From contig NZ_AP024488.1 in the NCBI RefSeq assembly GCF_021654575.1, forward strand, positions 2,813,501 to 2,877,500: a stretch of DNA of 64,000 bases. The letters run 5' to 3'. The notes beneath the pieces are model-generated. The model searched no databases and was not told where the DNA came from. It saw nothing but the letters and a program-made list of their open reading frames with translations. A program made the translations under genes and the position numbers. Of this stretch, positions 28,213 through 37,603 are shown piece after piece. The DNA comes from Desulfoluna limicola (GTDB taxonomy: Bacteria; Desulfobacterota; Desulfobacteria; Desulfobacterales; Desulfolunaceae). The first letter of the stretch is position 1; the number at the start of each line of letters is the position of its first letter.

Positions 28213-28240
28213 CCTTAACCAAGAACCAAGCACCAAGAAC
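28213..28240. repeat. Tandem heptanucleotide array, inverted orientation
   Basis: Units CCTTAAC, CAAGAAC, CAAGCAC, CAAGAAC, i.e. GTTCTTG-type heptamers on the minus strand. About 50 bp to the left is TTCATGGAAATCGCTTCGCT, a motif that also accompanies the arrays at 42562 and 47889. Confidence 0.8.
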
Positions 28241-28258
28241 CTGTCCCCACAAACAAAA

Positions 28259-28288
28259 CGGGGCGTGATTCCTCGGAATCACGCCCCG
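28259..28288 (-). terminator. Intrinsic terminator
   Basis: Perfect 14-bp stem CGGGGCGTGATTCC with its inverse around a TC loop, followed on the minus strand by TTTTGTTTG. It serves the small minus-strand gene ending at 28421. Confidence 0.85.
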
Positions 28289-28420
28289 CCTTATGTTCAT
28301 GCCACAAAAGCCCCCCCCGGTTCCACGGTACCATCACACGTGCAGACGAAAAGGTTCACGCCCCGTGGGACCTCATCAACTCAACAACCCGGCAATTCGG
28401 CAGGTTGGATAAGCGCATCC

Positions 28421-28681
28421 TCAATCGAACTGCGTCCCTCCCCCCGCATTGGCCCTGAGCTGCCCCACCTGAAAACTCAAGCCCACGCATTGACCACGGG
28501 AAAGACAAGCATCCACATCCGCTTCATCCACATAGGTCTTGAGCGTCCGCTTCCACCCCGAGGCCTCAACGACCCAGGCGTGTTCGTCTTTGTCATAGGT
28601 GATGCGCAGGTCTTTTCCACACTCACCGGAATCGGGGTACAAATTCCGAATCCGAGAGCACACATCGTTGCTGTTAAACAT
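28421..28681 (-). CDS. Small unrecognised protein
   Basis: 86 residues from the ATG at 28681 (MFNSNDVCSRIRNLYPDSGE). This start has a strong GGAAGGAGG site 6 bases upstream, better than the longer frame. Soluble and acidic, with four cysteines (about residues 8, 21, 59, 65). The central part (LRITYDKDEHAWVVEASG) looks like beta-strands and the rest helical. No family recognised. Monocistronic with its own terminator. Confidence 0.7.
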   Translation of the reverse strand: MFNSNDVCSRIRNLYPDSGECGKDLRITYDKDEHAWVVEASGWKRTLKTYVDEADVDACLSRGQCVGLSFQVGQLRANAGGGTQFD

Positions 28682-28937
28682 ATGGCCTCCTTCCGGGTTG
28701 GCTTTCGCCCTTCCCGGCATGCATGCGGCCTAAGACCCTGCCCCGAAAAAGGGCAAGCCCACTTAGCCGGTTGTGTGTTTCATCGTCACGTGAGGCCCCT
28801 CTTCAAGACAGGAAGGGGTGTCGATACCAAAGGGGACATGCTGAAGGGACGTGGGAGGAGAGTGGGGATGTGACTGTCTGTTTTTTTTTCTTTTAGCATT
28901 ATACCACACAGAACCTGCGCGTAGCAGAAAATCGAAA

Positions 28938-28970
28938 AAGGCCCTTCGGTTTTACCTTCCGAAGGGCCTT
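28938..28970 (-). terminator. Intrinsic terminator of the symporter gene
   Basis: AAGGCCCTTCGG and inverse CCGAAGGGCCTT with a 9-base loop. On the minus strand the stem runs into TTTTTCGATTTTC, 42 bases after the symporter stop. Confidence 0.88.
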
Positions 28971-29011
28971 CATCGTTTCGTCACGGACTGTTTCTATGGA
29001 TAAAACCGACG

Positions 29012-30247
29012 TTATGCGGCTTCGTCAATCTCCATGTCACTCAACGAAGTCGCGGCGACATCCCGATCCAGTTCGTTTTCAAGGGCCGCCACCACAAGGC
29101 CTGCGGAGTTGTCACCGAAGATGTTGGTGGTGGTTCGGAACATGTCGAGGATTCGGTCGATACCGGCCACAATGGCGATGCCTTCCAGGGGAAGCCCGAC
29201 GGACTCGAGGACCAGGGTCAGCATGATGAGACCGCCGCCGGGGATACTCGCGGTACCGATGGAGGCCAGAACCGCTGTCAGAACGATGGTGGACTGCTGC
29301 GCAAGGGAGAGATCCACGCCGTAGATATTGGCCACGAAAATGGCGCCTACAGACTGATAGAGAGCGGTGCCGTCCATGTTGATGGTCAGGGCCATGGGAA
29401 GGGTAAAGCCGGACACTTTTTCAGAGACGCCGAGCTGCTTCTGAGCGCGCATGGTGAAGGGGAAAGCCGCAGCGGCGCTGCAGGTACTCAGACCCACCAG
29501 AGCAGGCTCCATCACCTTCTTAAAGTAGTGCAGGGGGCTGACGCGGGCCAGGATCTTAACAGCGCCGGAGTAGACAAAGACCACATGGATTACGCATGCG
29601 ATAAAGGTGGCAGCAATGAGCTTGCCCATGGGCAGGAGAATCGCCATACCGAATCGGCCGGTGGTCCAGGCAATCAGAGCGAAGACGCCGTAGGGAGCCA
29701 TGCGAATCACGATATCGGAGAGCTTGAACATAACCTCGGCCAGGGCCGCAAAGAAATCGGCCACGGGCTTGCCTTTGTCACCGGCAAGGGAGAGTGCGCC
29801 GCCGAAAAGGAGGGCGAAGATGATGATCTGAAGCACGTTGCCTTTTGCAAGGGCTTCGGCAGGGTTCATGGGAACCATGTTGACGATCATCTGCATGGGG
29901 GAAACCTTGTCAGGCCGTGCGATGCTTCCTACCTCACCCAGAGCGAGTCCGGCGCCGGGCTGGAAGATATTGGCCACAACAAGGCCGATGACAACGGCGA
30001 AGAAGGTGGTCACAATAAAATACGTAACCGTTTTTATGCCCAACGACCCGATCTGCTTGGGGTCGCCCGCACTGGCAACACCGGTAATAAGGGTTGAGAG
30101 AATCAGGGGAACAACGATGAGGCGCAGGCCACGGATAAAGATATCACCGATGGGCTTCAGGTAAACCGCCTTGTCACCCAGAAGAAGCCCTGCAAGAAAA
30201 CCCGCTACCAGACCAATGATAATCTTGTGATACAATTTCAATTTCAT
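29012..30247 (-). CDS. Dicarboxylate/amino acid:cation symporter (DAACS, GltP/GltT type)
   Basis: 411 residues, full length. Eight-helix elevator fold: STCSAAAAFPFTM corresponds to the serine-rich hairpin 1, TINMDGTALYQ is the NMDGT sodium motif, SIGTASIPGGGLIM is hairpin 2, and DRILDMFRTTTNIFGDNSAG holds the substrate-binding Asp/Arg/Asn helix. Imports glutamate/aspartate or C4-dicarboxylates with Na+ or H+. The hairpin-1 serine motif (usually SSSAATLP) is degenerate here. It lies next to the amino-acid ABC operon. Confidence 0.92.
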   Translation of the reverse strand: MKLKLYHKIIIGLVAGFLAGLLLGDKAVYLKPIGDIFIRGLRLIVVPLILSTLITGVASAGDPKQIGSLGIKTVTYFIVTTFFAVVIGLVVANIFQPGAGLALGEVGSIARPDKVSPMQMIVNMVPMNPAEALAKGNVLQIIIFALLFGGALSLAGDKGKPVADFFAALAEVMFKLSDIVIRMAPYGVFALIAWTTGRFGMAILLPMGKLIAATFIACVIHVVFVYSGAVKILARVSPLHYFKKVMEPALVGLSTCSAAAAFPFTMRAQKQLGVSEKVSGFTLPMALTINMDGTALYQSVGAIFVANIYGVDLSLAQQSTIVLTAVLASIGTASIPGGGLIMLTLVLESVGLPLEGIAIVAGIDRILDMFRTTTNIFGDNSAGLVVAALENELDRDVAATSLSDMEIDEAA

Positions 30248-30808
30248 GTCTTCATCTCCTACATAAAAATTGTGGTGCTTATATAAACGACGTCTCGGGC
30301 CGCGCTGCCCGAAAAGCCAAGGTGCCGGTAACGCGTCAACCCCTAGCGTAGACCAATGTCGAAAGCCGCGCCTGTGGTTTATCCGTCACTGCTTTGCAGC
30401 ATCGTTACACGACAGTGAGTCCAAATATTGATATCCGGGGTGGAATGAAAAAATGCAGAGCGCTCTTTGTAAACAAAGAGGCAATGTCCGAGTGCATTGC
30501 GACGCCCGAGGGGGCGTGTGGGATGAAATGCACTGCTTGAGGGATGATGTGATGGTTTAAGGAAACAATATCTGAATTGATTTTTTATGCAAGAAAAAAC
30601 TGATGAATTTCATAAAAAATACCGTATTATCAAACAATTAGGGAATCCCCTACGCCATTATAGGGGTTTCCCTAATGGACAGCACGGGCCATCTTCAACT
30701 AATAAATGAGCCGTGGAATAGAAAAAATGATGTGATGAGAATTCGGATCCATTATAATACGCGTTTGATTGTGGGAATCTGAACGTTTATGACACACATG
30801 GGATCCGA
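30248..30808. other. Divergent intergenic region
   Basis: 561 bases between the symporter and the TRAP binding protein genes. It holds a near-perfect 16+16-bp palindrome (listed separately) in an AT-rich stretch at 30560-30780. No gene and no dispersed repeat tip seen. Confidence 0.5.
30637..30676. promoter_or_regulatory. Large palindrome upstream of the TRAP binding-protein gene
   Basis: ATTAGGGAATCCCCTA at 30637-30652 and TAGGGGTTTCCCTAAT at 30661-30676 match as inverted repeats at 15 of 16 positions around CGCCATTA. It lies 133 bases before the ATG. It could be an operator (for example of the nearby NarL-type regulator) or an RNA hairpin. Confidence 0.6.
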
Positions 30809-31897
30809 ATGATGACATTCCTTTTCAGGAATAAAAACGAGATACGAAAAAAGGGCATGCCAGGTCTTTTCCTCATCCTGGCCATGGCCATCGGATGGCC
30901 CTGCGCGGCCCTGAAGGCAGAGCCCATCACCTTGACATACGCCACCAATACAGCCCCGGTGGGTCTCAGAGGCATGGCAGAGAAAGCCTTTGTGGAAGAG
31001 GTGGAGCGTCTCGGCAACGGGAAGATCAACGTCGAGGTTTTCTGGGAGCAATCCTACCTCAAAGACAAAGAGATCCTCGAAGGTGTCAAAGACGGCACCG
31101 TGGACATGGGGCACGTCAACATCAACTATTACCCCGGCCGGCTGGTGGTCAACGGTGCCATCACCCTGATGCAGCAGGGTCCCAAACAATACGCCAACCG
31201 CATGTGGGCCTACGCCACCATCTACGATGAAATCCCCCAGTTCAACGCTGAGTTCGAAAAATACCACCAGAAAATAGTCTACACCTACTCGGTGCTTCCC
31301 ATTGCCGGTGCGTTCACCCAGCCGGTGTCCTCCCTTGGGGATTTTAAAAACCGCAGGGTTCGCGCATCGAGCCGCTGGCTCCTCAAAATCCTCGAAGGTG
31401 CCGGCGCCATTCCCGTCAACCTCCCCTGGGCCGATACTTACATGGCCCTGAAAACAAACGCCCTTGAGGGCATCTACACCAACATCGATGCCATCCACCG
31501 CGTCAAGCTCGACGAAGTGGCCCCCCACCTCCTGATATTCAAGGAGTTCTGGAACCCCGTCCCATTCCATGTCACCATCAACCTGGATTCCTGGAACCGC
31601 CTCCCCAAAGACGTTCAGGAGATCATCCAGGCCGCTTCCGCAAACTCCAAGCGCCTATTCGCAACCCGTTACGAGCCCATGCTGAATGAGATTGTGGCTG
31701 CCCAGAAAAAAGCGGGATACCAGGTGGCCTTCGCCAAGAAGGAAGACATCGACACCTGGTTGAACCTTCCCGAAATCGAGACCGTCAAAGAGCTTTGGGT
31801 AAAAGAAGTGAGCCCCATGATGAAACCCGCAGAGGCCCGGGGGATTCTGAGAAAGCTTGAGCGAATTGTGGAAGAAGGGATAAAAAAAGACGGGTAA
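30809..31897 (+). CDS. TRAP transporter solute-binding protein (DctP family), orphan
   Basis: 362 residues. Signal peptide to about KA/EPITL (residue 37), then a DctP fold: LTYATNTAPVGLRGMAEKAF, FWEQSYLKDKEILEGVKDGTVDMGHV and the FKNRRVRAS signature with the conserved Arg that binds the substrate carboxylate. No DctQ or DctM membrane subunit is encoded nearby, so it either serves a distant TRAP permease or acts as a sensory binding protein for the facing two-component system. Start ATG at 30809; a second ATG follows at once. Confidence 0.9.
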   Translation: MMTFLFRNKNEIRKKGMPGLFLILAMAIGWPCAALKAEPITLTYATNTAPVGLRGMAEKAFVEEVERLGNGKINVEVFWEQSYLKDKEILEGVKDGTVDMGHVNINYYPGRLVVNGAITLMQQGPKQYANRMWAYATIYDEIPQFNAEFEKYHQKIVYTYSVLPIAGAFTQPVSSLGDFKNRRVRASSRWLLKILEGAGAIPVNLPWADTYMALKTNALEGIYTNIDAIHRVKLDEVAPHLLIFKEFWNPVPFHVTINLDSWNRLPKDVQEIIQAASANSKRLFATRYEPMLNEIVAAQKKAGYQVAFAKKEDIDTWLNLPEIETVKELWVKEVSPMMKPAEARGILRKLERIVEEGIKKDG

Positions 31898-31912
31898 AAA
31901 AGAAAGAAAAGC

Positions 31913-31947
31913 GTTCCTGGTACTTGGTTCGTCGTTCTTGGTTGTGG
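31913..31947. repeat. Tandem heptanucleotide array (GTTCTTG type)
   Basis: Five 7-bp units: GTTCCTG, GTACTTG, GTTCGTC, GTTCTTG, GTTGTGG, starting 16 bases after the stop of the binding-protein gene. Confidence 0.85.
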
Positions 31948-32149
31948 GGTCGCTGCGCTCCGGCAAAAACATACCAATTCTGGTGCATGAAACGCACCCT
32001 GCATGCTGCGGTGATTCGACGGTATCGGATGGGTTGGCGTATGACATGGCAGCCTGCTGAACTCAGACTCCCCCTTGATGAAACCACCGACCCATTCCAT
32101 GCACGTTTTGAGTCGCCAAAGCCTCTGTATCTCATCTTCAGCCGTTGCT

Positions 32150-32269
32150 CCACGGGCACAGCCTGGCAGCGAATGGGATCGACCCGCGGAACGAGGCTCG
32201 GGAGCATTCGCAACCCGCTTTCAAGGTGTTTATTGCTACAGTGGCTTGGCCACCCTAGCCGCCGGAGGC
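32150..32269. repeat. Repeat end (copy 14)
   Basis: CAGCGAATG ... GAGCATTCGCAAC hairpin with CGGAACGAGG, then CTTTCAAGGTG and CCGCCGGAGGC, ending 15 bp before the response-regulator stop. The X tip is interrupted by about 24 bp containing CAGTGGCTTGGCCACCCTAG. Confidence 0.65.
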
Positions 32270-32283
32270 ATGCCCTTCCCTGT

Positions 32284-32946
32284 CTAAAACCCCAAATCCA
32301 CCAACCCTTTGATGATGGCGTATTTTGTCAGCTCCGCGGTGCCGGAGACCTTCAGCTTTTTCTGGATGTTCGCCCGATGGGCTTCCACGGTCTTGGGGCT
32401 GATGAAGAGCTGCTCGGCGATGTCACGGTTGGCGTGGCCTTCTGCGATGAGCTGGAGCACCTCCCGCTCCCGGTCGGAGAGCTTGTCCAGCCCCTCGGGC
32501 TCATCGGGTACTCCCTCTTTCTGCTTCACGTAATAGTTGATCACCTTGTTGGAGATATCGGGGCTCAGGTACGAGTCCCCCTTGTATGCCACGTGAATCG
32601 CCTGGATAAGATCGGTGGTGGCCGACCGTTTCACCAGGTAACCCGACGCACCGGCTCGAAGGGTCTCGAAAATATACTCCTCGCTGGTGTGCATGGAGAG
32701 AATCAGGATCTTGAGGTCGGGGAACCGTTTTTTGAGCTGCCGCGTGGCGTCCATGCCATTCAATTCCGGCATGGTGATGTCCATCAGCACCACATCCGGG
32801 CTCAGCTGCTCCACCATCTTGATGGCTTCCCGCCCGTTTGCCGCCTCCCCCACCACCTCAATATCTGACTCCGCATACAGAAGGGCGCAGAGCCCTTTTC
32901 GGACAATGGTGTGATCCTCTGCAACAAGCACCTTTATTTTTGACAT
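32284..32946 (-). CDS. NarL/FixJ-type response regulator
   Basis: 220 residues. Receiver domain (1-120) with the phospho-acceptor Asp56 in VVLMDITMP and acidic DE-type pocket (AEDH); LuxR-type helix-turn-helix (about 152-215: LSDREREVLQLIAEGHANRD, SPKTVEAHRANIQKKL). Cytoplasmic DNA-binding output of the kinase encoded just upstream at 33276-35612. Gap of about 330 bp occupied by a dispersed repeat, so the pair is probably still one transcription unit. Confidence 0.93.
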   Translation of the reverse strand: MSKIKVLVAEDHTIVRKGLCALLYAESDIEVVGEAANGREAIKMVEQLSPDVVLMDITMPELNGMDATRQLKKRFPDLKILILSMHTSEEYIFETLRAGASGYLVKRSATTDLIQAIHVAYKGDSYLSPDISNKVINYYVKQKEGVPDEPEGLDKLSDREREVLQLIAEGHANRDIAEQLFISPKTVEAHRANIQKKLKVSGTAELTKYAIIKGLVDLGF

Positions 32947-32986
32947 CTTTATTTTTCCTTTATGGACGCAAAAAAACTAAAAAACG

Positions 32987-33290
32987 GCCTCCGGCGGCAA
33001 GGTGAGCCACCTTGAAAGCGGGTTGCCGTTGCGCTTTGTCCCTCGTTCCTCGGGTCAAAGCGCAACGGCACTTTTTATAAAACGTGTCCTTTTCAATCAC
33101 CAACACCGGTGAAGTAACGGCGGCACTGTAGGATGGGAAAAGCGCGAAGCGCCCTTCGGGCTACACGAAGAAGTTTTTGTCATAACACCCGCTGTCACGG
33201 GCGCAGCCCGTCAGCGAATGTGATCGCCCCGAGGAACGAGGGGCGGGAGCATTCGCGAACCTGGGGTCAAGGGGCTCAGCCCCTTGTCCA
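32987..33290. repeat. MITE-like element (copy 15) between kinase and regulator genes
   Basis: X tip from 32987 (GCCTCCGGCGGCAAGGTG), a GCCGTTGCGCTTTG/CAAAGCGCAACGGC hairpin, then a second module from 33195 (GGGCGCAGCCC, CAGCGAATGTGATCG/GAGCATTCGC). It ends in CAAGGGGCTCAGCCCCTTG. The right part encodes the last residues and stop of the kinase. Confidence 0.7.
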
Positions 33291-35612
33291 TGGTATTTCG
33301 GTTGAGATGGACGTTCCCTGCCCCGGGCTGGACCAGATGGTGAGCCGGCCTCCCAGGAAGGCGACCCGTTCGCGCATGCCGAGGAGCCCCAGCTTGTCGT
33401 TCATCTGGTCCCCGGAGAGAATCTCTTCCGGATCAAAGCCCACCCCGTCGTCTTCCACCTTAAAGACGATCATGTTGTCGGACCTGAGCTTGAGGGAGAC
33501 GTTCACCCGGGTGGCCTGGGCGTATTTGAGCACATTGTTCAGGGCTTCCTGGGCCAGCCGGTAGACGGTGGTTTCGATCTCCCCGGAAGGGCGTTCCGGA
33601 AAATCCGGGGCGTCGAGGATCAGGGGGATCTCCACCTTCTCCCCGATACGGTTCAGGTACCACCTGAGTGTGGGGCCCAGCCCGAAATCCCGCAGCATGG
33701 GCGGCCAGAGGTTGACAGAGAGGTCATGGGCCTGCTCGGTAAGGTGGTTCACGATCTCTTCGGTATCGGCCAGGAGCCCGGGAATTTTCGCCATGTTCCC
33801 TGCGGCAATCATCTTCTCCATGGCCGCCAGGTTCAGGGTGGCCGCCGTGAGGGACTGGCCGATCTCGTCATGGAGCTCAAAGGAGATCTTCCGGCAAGTG
33901 GTCTCCTGCATCTCGAACACCTTGGCCGATAACCGCTCCAGTTCATGCCCATGCTGGAGGGTGGCCTGCATCAGGTTCACGCTCTGGATCGCCACGGCAA
34001 GGGAGGTGGCCACCTCTTTGATGATATCGAGGTTCTCGAGGGTAAAACCGGGATCGGGAAACCTGGAGAGGTTCAATGCCCCGATAAGCTCCTCGTTCGA
34101 GACCAGGGGAACACTGACGTAGCCCTCCCGGCCTCCTTCGGATGCCTGGAAATCGGAGACCATTGTGTTTTGGAGGGCCTCAACGCCCTGGATGACGATG
34201 CGGCGGCCCGGAGTCAGGCGATCCGGCATGAACTCGTCGATGGGATACGAGCCCCCGCCGGGCACCGCGTACCCGGACGCCGTGTCCGCTGCCACCACCG
34301 TTGCCCTCTTTTTGGGAAAATCAAACACAACCACGCAGGCCCATAACGCCCCGTAAAGAGTCCGAACATACCTCAAAACATCCTGAACCGTTTCTTCTGA
34401 AAAGCTTCCACCCAGAACCGCCCGATCGATTTTATTCAAGACACGCAGTTGGTTGGAGTAATACGTAAGCGAGGTCTCCACCCGCTTGCGCTGGAAGGTA
34501 TTCACCACAAGAATCAGAATGATCATCCCCAGAAACGCGATGCTCAGGACGATGCCCCACACCAGCCTTTTATAGGTTTGATAAAACGAAAAGGGCACGT
34601 TGACCACCTCGGCCCCGGAAGGGAGGGAGGCCTCCCTGATTTGAAACCGCGCCATCTGGGTGTAATCAAACATATGCCGGTTGAGGCTCTCCTTAAAAAC
34701 AGGGATGGCCTGCACAGGGGTCCCCGCCAGAATACGCAGGGCGATCTCCGCCGCCTTCTGCCCGTGGGCGCTGCCGCTTGCCATCATCCCGCCCACGACG
34801 CCATACCCCAGGTGGTTGTCCCAAAAGGAGTAGATGGGGGCATTGGATGCCTGGGCCACCCGTTGAAGACCCTCCGTCACGCTAAACTTCCGGCCGGTCC
34901 GGTCCACGGTGAAGTTGACGAAGAGCACCACGGTGTCCGGCGGAAGAGAACTGACCTCCTCCTGGAGTTCGTCCATGCTCATGGCCGGAATAAAGCGAAA
35001 CACAGACGGATCATCCATGCGCTTGAAAAAGGTGACCATGGTTTTCAGGATGGCGATGCTGGTGTCGGTCTGATCCACCACCACAAGAATTTTTTTGGTC
35101 TTCGGGTGAAGGCGAAGGGCGGTGCGCACAGTCTCCAGAATATCGATGCGCTCCACCACCCCGGTAAACCGATCGTGGCCGAACATCTCGAACTCTTCAA
35201 AATAGTTCACCCCGCAAAAGACCACAGGGGTCTCAGGGAAAATCTTTTTCTTTTCATCCAGAAGAAAGCGGAAGGCCGAATCATCGGTGGCGATGATCAC
35301 ATCAAAGCGGGTAAGGCTGTATTTTGCCTTTAAAAAGTCCGACAGGCGGCGCATCTGGCCTGCATCGTCAAAGCGTTCCACATCCATGTACTCGTAGTAG
35401 ACGCTGAGCTTCATGGCGGCAGTGTCCACTTTTGCCAGGCCGGATTCGATGCCTTTGGAGATGCTGTCGTTCCAGACATGCCCTTTATGAAAGGAGTGCA
35501 GAATCAGGATATTTTTGTGGGGGGAATCCTGAGCGTGCGCTGAGGAAGCGATAAAAAGCAGACATGCCAGAGGCAAGATCAACAATCGTACAATAAAACG
35601 TCTATCCGTCAC
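33276..35612 (-). CDS. Membrane sensor histidine kinase with periplasmic ABC-binding-protein-like sensor
   Basis: 778 residues from a GTG at 35612 (TDRRFIVRLLILPLAC follows), preferred because it gives a clean signal peptide ending AHA and has GGGGA 7 bases before; the frame continues 29 codons further 5'. Periplasmic domain about 28-340 resembles ABC_sub_bind/YtrF-like sensors (ILILHSFHKGHVWNDSI, VVFCGVNYFEEF). TM helix about 350-372, GAF about 395-545, HisKA_3 with His581 (ISFELHDEIGQSL), HATPase_c about 676-776 (EALNNVLKYAQA, DDGVGF). Phosphorylates the NarL-type regulator downstream. Its stop codon lies in a dispersed repeat. Confidence 0.9.
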   Translation of the reverse strand: MTDRRFIVRLLILPLACLLFIASSAHAQDSPHKNILILHSFHKGHVWNDSISKGIESGLAKVDTAAMKLSVYYEYMDVERFDDAGQMRRLSDFLKAKYSLTRFDVIIATDDSAFRFLLDEKKKIFPETPVVFCGVNYFEEFEMFGHDRFTGVVERIDILETVRTALRLHPKTKKILVVVDQTDTSIAILKTMVTFFKRMDDPSVFRFIPAMSMDELQEEVSSLPPDTVVLFVNFTVDRTGRKFSVTEGLQRVAQASNAPIYSFWDNHLGYGVVGGMMASGSAHGQKAAEIALRILAGTPVQAIPVFKESLNRHMFDYTQMARFQIREASLPSGAEVVNVPFSFYQTYKRLVWGIVLSIAFLGMIILILVVNTFQRKRVETSLTYYSNQLRVLNKIDRAVLGGSFSEETVQDVLRYVRTLYGALWACVVVFDFPKKRATVVAADTASGYAVPGGGSYPIDEFMPDRLTPGRRIVIQGVEALQNTMVSDFQASEGGREGYVSVPLVSNEELIGALNLSRFPDPGFTLENLDIIKEVATSLAVAIQSVNLMQATLQHGHELERLSAKVFEMQETTCRKISFELHDEIGQSLTAATLNLAAMEKMIAAGNMAKIPGLLADTEEIVNHLTEQAHDLSVNLWPPMLRDFGLGPTLRWYLNRIGEKVEIPLILDAPDFPERPSGEIETTVYRLAQEALNNVLKYAQATRVNVSLKLRSDNMIVFKVEDDGVGFDPEEILSGDQMNDKLGLLGMRERVAFLGGRLTIWSSPGQGTSISTEIPWTRG

Positions 35613-35811
35613 GCTGAATCCCCGACTACCCGTATTTCCCGGGAGCTGTTCACGCCCCCGGAGGGCATCCCTGCCCAAACCAAGCGCCACCACACACAAA
35701 TCGAAAAGGGCAGCTCAAGGCGTGGTTCATTGTTATACAGTCCATGGTCAAGAAACTATCAGCGCCCCTCCCATAAATCAAGAAAGGCAGCATCTGTTCC
35801 GCTCAATATTG

Positions 35812-36009
35812 CGCCCGGGGGCCAAACGTTTGCCCGTGTTTATGGGCTGGGTTTGGCAAACAGGTGTTAAAAAAATGGCCGATGGACACTCGCGAGTCAA
35901 AGGCGGATATGATTTGACCCGTGGGATGAGGGGCAAAGCGCATCCGCTACCCGCTTTCAAGGGGGCACACCTTGCCGCCGGAGGCTTCTTTTTCGAGCTG
36001 AACAGTGAC
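35812..36009. repeat. MITE-like element (copy 16)
   Basis: Y-type end (CCCGGGGGCCAAACGTTTGCC), a hairpin AAGGCGGATATGATTTGACCC/GGGGCAAAGCGCATCCGC, X tip (GGGGGCACACCTTG-CCGCCGGAGGC), then GAGCTGAACAGTGAC, a relative of the terminal repeat. Same arrangement as copy 1. Confidence 0.7.
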
Positions 36010-36273
36010 CCCGGGGAACCAACCCGTCCCTTGGCCCTGATGGCCCCGCCTTGAGGCCCTCAAAACACCCATCGTATCAAACTGCCCCATCGTGCTTAAA
36101 AAAACGGGACTATTTGACCCAATTTTATTTTCCTCATTTTTTCCAGAACTGACGGCCCCGGCCTATCGAAAAAAAAGCGTCATCCCTCAAACAATGATTT
36201 CACCATTCAATTCAGCCATCTGCCCTGGCAACAGCCCCACATCCCCCGTAAAGGCCAAAATTAAAAAAACCGA

Positions 36274-36290
36274 TTGGCCACTTTCTTGCA
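36274..36290 (+). promoter_or_regulatory. Sigma-54 (-24/-12) promoter of the alcohol dehydrogenase gene
   Basis: TTGGCCACTTTCTTGCA: the invariant GG and GC are 10 bases apart, as required by sigma-54. Transcription would start near 36301, giving a leader of about 78 bases before the ATG at 36379. A NtrC-type activator is encoded 1.7 kb downstream. Confidence 0.75.
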
Positions 36291-36378
36291 GTTAAGGAGT
36301 GTCACAAGCAAGAGGTGAGTTTTTAAGTGTGCATTCAAGCGTCAGTTAAACGGTACACCATAATCAAGGAGTTTTATC

Positions 36379-37545
36379 ATGGCTAACGGAGAAGCAGTTT
36401 ACGGATTCTATATTCCTACCGTCACTCTCATGGGCATTGGTTCACACAAGCAGTTGGGTGAACAGATCAAAACTCTCGGGGCTAAGAAGCCCTTCCTGGT
36501 CACAGACAAAGGGATCACCGGTGCAGGACTGACCCAACAGATTGTCGATCTTATCAAAGAAGAGACGGGAACGGATACCATCGTCTATGACGAAACCGTG
36601 CCAAACCCGACAGACAAGAACGTGGAAAAAGGCTTGGCGGTTTACAAAGAGAATGGCTGCGACATGATCATTACCTTAGGTGGCGGCAGCCCCCACGACT
36701 GTGGCAAGGGGATCGGGATCGTGGCAACCAACGGCGGTACCATCCATGACTACGAAGGGGTCGACCAGTCCACCAAACCCATGCCCCCCTTCATCGCCAT
36801 CAACACCACCGCCGGAACCGCCAGTGAGATGACCCGGTTCTGCATCATCACCGATACCAGCCGGAAGGTCAAAATGGCCATTGTGGACTGGCGCGTAACC
36901 CCCACCATCGCCATCAACGACCCCCTTCTCATGGTGGGCATGCCGTCATTCCTCACCGCGGCAACCGGCATGGATGCCCTGACCCATGCGGTGGAAGCCT
37001 ATGTCTCCACCATCGCCACCCCGGTGACCGACGCCTGCGCCCTGAAGGCCATCGAGCTGGTGTCCGACTACCTCCGGAAGGTCGTGGCCAACGGCGAAGA
37101 TATCGAGGCGCGGGACAAAATGGCCTATGCCGAATACCTTGCCGGCATGGCCTTCAACAACGCGAGCCTTGGCCATGTCCACGCCATGGCCCACCAGCTC
37201 GGGGGCTTTTACGACCTTCCCCACGGGGTCTGCAACGCCATCCTGCTTCCCCATGTCTCCCGTTTCAACCTCATCGCCAAGCTCGACCGGTTCGTGGATA
37301 TCGCCGTGGCCATGGGAGAGAACGTCGACGGGCTCTCCACACGCGACGCCGCGGAAAAGGCCCTGACCGCCATCCAGACCCTCTCCCGTGACGTCGGCAT
37401 CCCCGCCAACCTCACCGAGCTGGGCGTAAAGGAAGAGGACCTGCCCATCATGGCCGGAAACGCCCAGAAGGATGCCTGCGGCGCCACCAACCCCCGCAGG
37501 CCCTCCCTCGAGGATGTCATCGCCATCTACAAATCGGCCCTGTAA
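36379..37545 (+). CDS. Iron-containing alcohol dehydrogenase (group III)
   Basis: 388 residues, full length. NAD-binding GGGSPHDCGKG (about 96-106), TTAGTASEMTRF, metal-ligand helix GMDALTHAVEAY (Asp and His) and GHVHAMAHQLGGFYDLPHG (two further His). This matches the methanol/ethanol dehydrogenase type of Fe-dependent ADH, interconverting short alcohols and aldehydes with NAD(H). Strong ribosome site (AAGGAG, 8 bases before ATG) and a sigma-54 promoter 90 bases upstream suggest high, inducible expression. A related but divergent homologue lies at 40661-41803. Confidence 0.93.
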   Translation: MANGEAVYGFYIPTVTLMGIGSHKQLGEQIKTLGAKKPFLVTDKGITGAGLTQQIVDLIKEETGTDTIVYDETVPNPTDKNVEKGLAVYKENGCDMIITLGGGSPHDCGKGIGIVATNGGTIHDYEGVDQSTKPMPPFIAINTTAGTASEMTRFCIITDTSRKVKMAIVDWRVTPTIAINDPLLMVGMPSFLTAATGMDALTHAVEAYVSTIATPVTDACALKAIELVSDYLRKVVANGEDIEARDKMAYAEYLAGMAFNNASLGHVHAMAHQLGGFYDLPHGVCNAILLPHVSRFNLIAKLDRFVDIAVAMGENVDGLSTRDAAEKALTAIQTLSRDVGIPANLTELGVKEEDLPIMAGNAQKDACGATNPRRPSLEDVIAIYKSAL

Positions 37546-37603
37546 GGCACAAAAAAAGCCGGTGGGCACCCTTCATTGGGGAGTCCACTGGCCTCCTTGG
37601 GTT

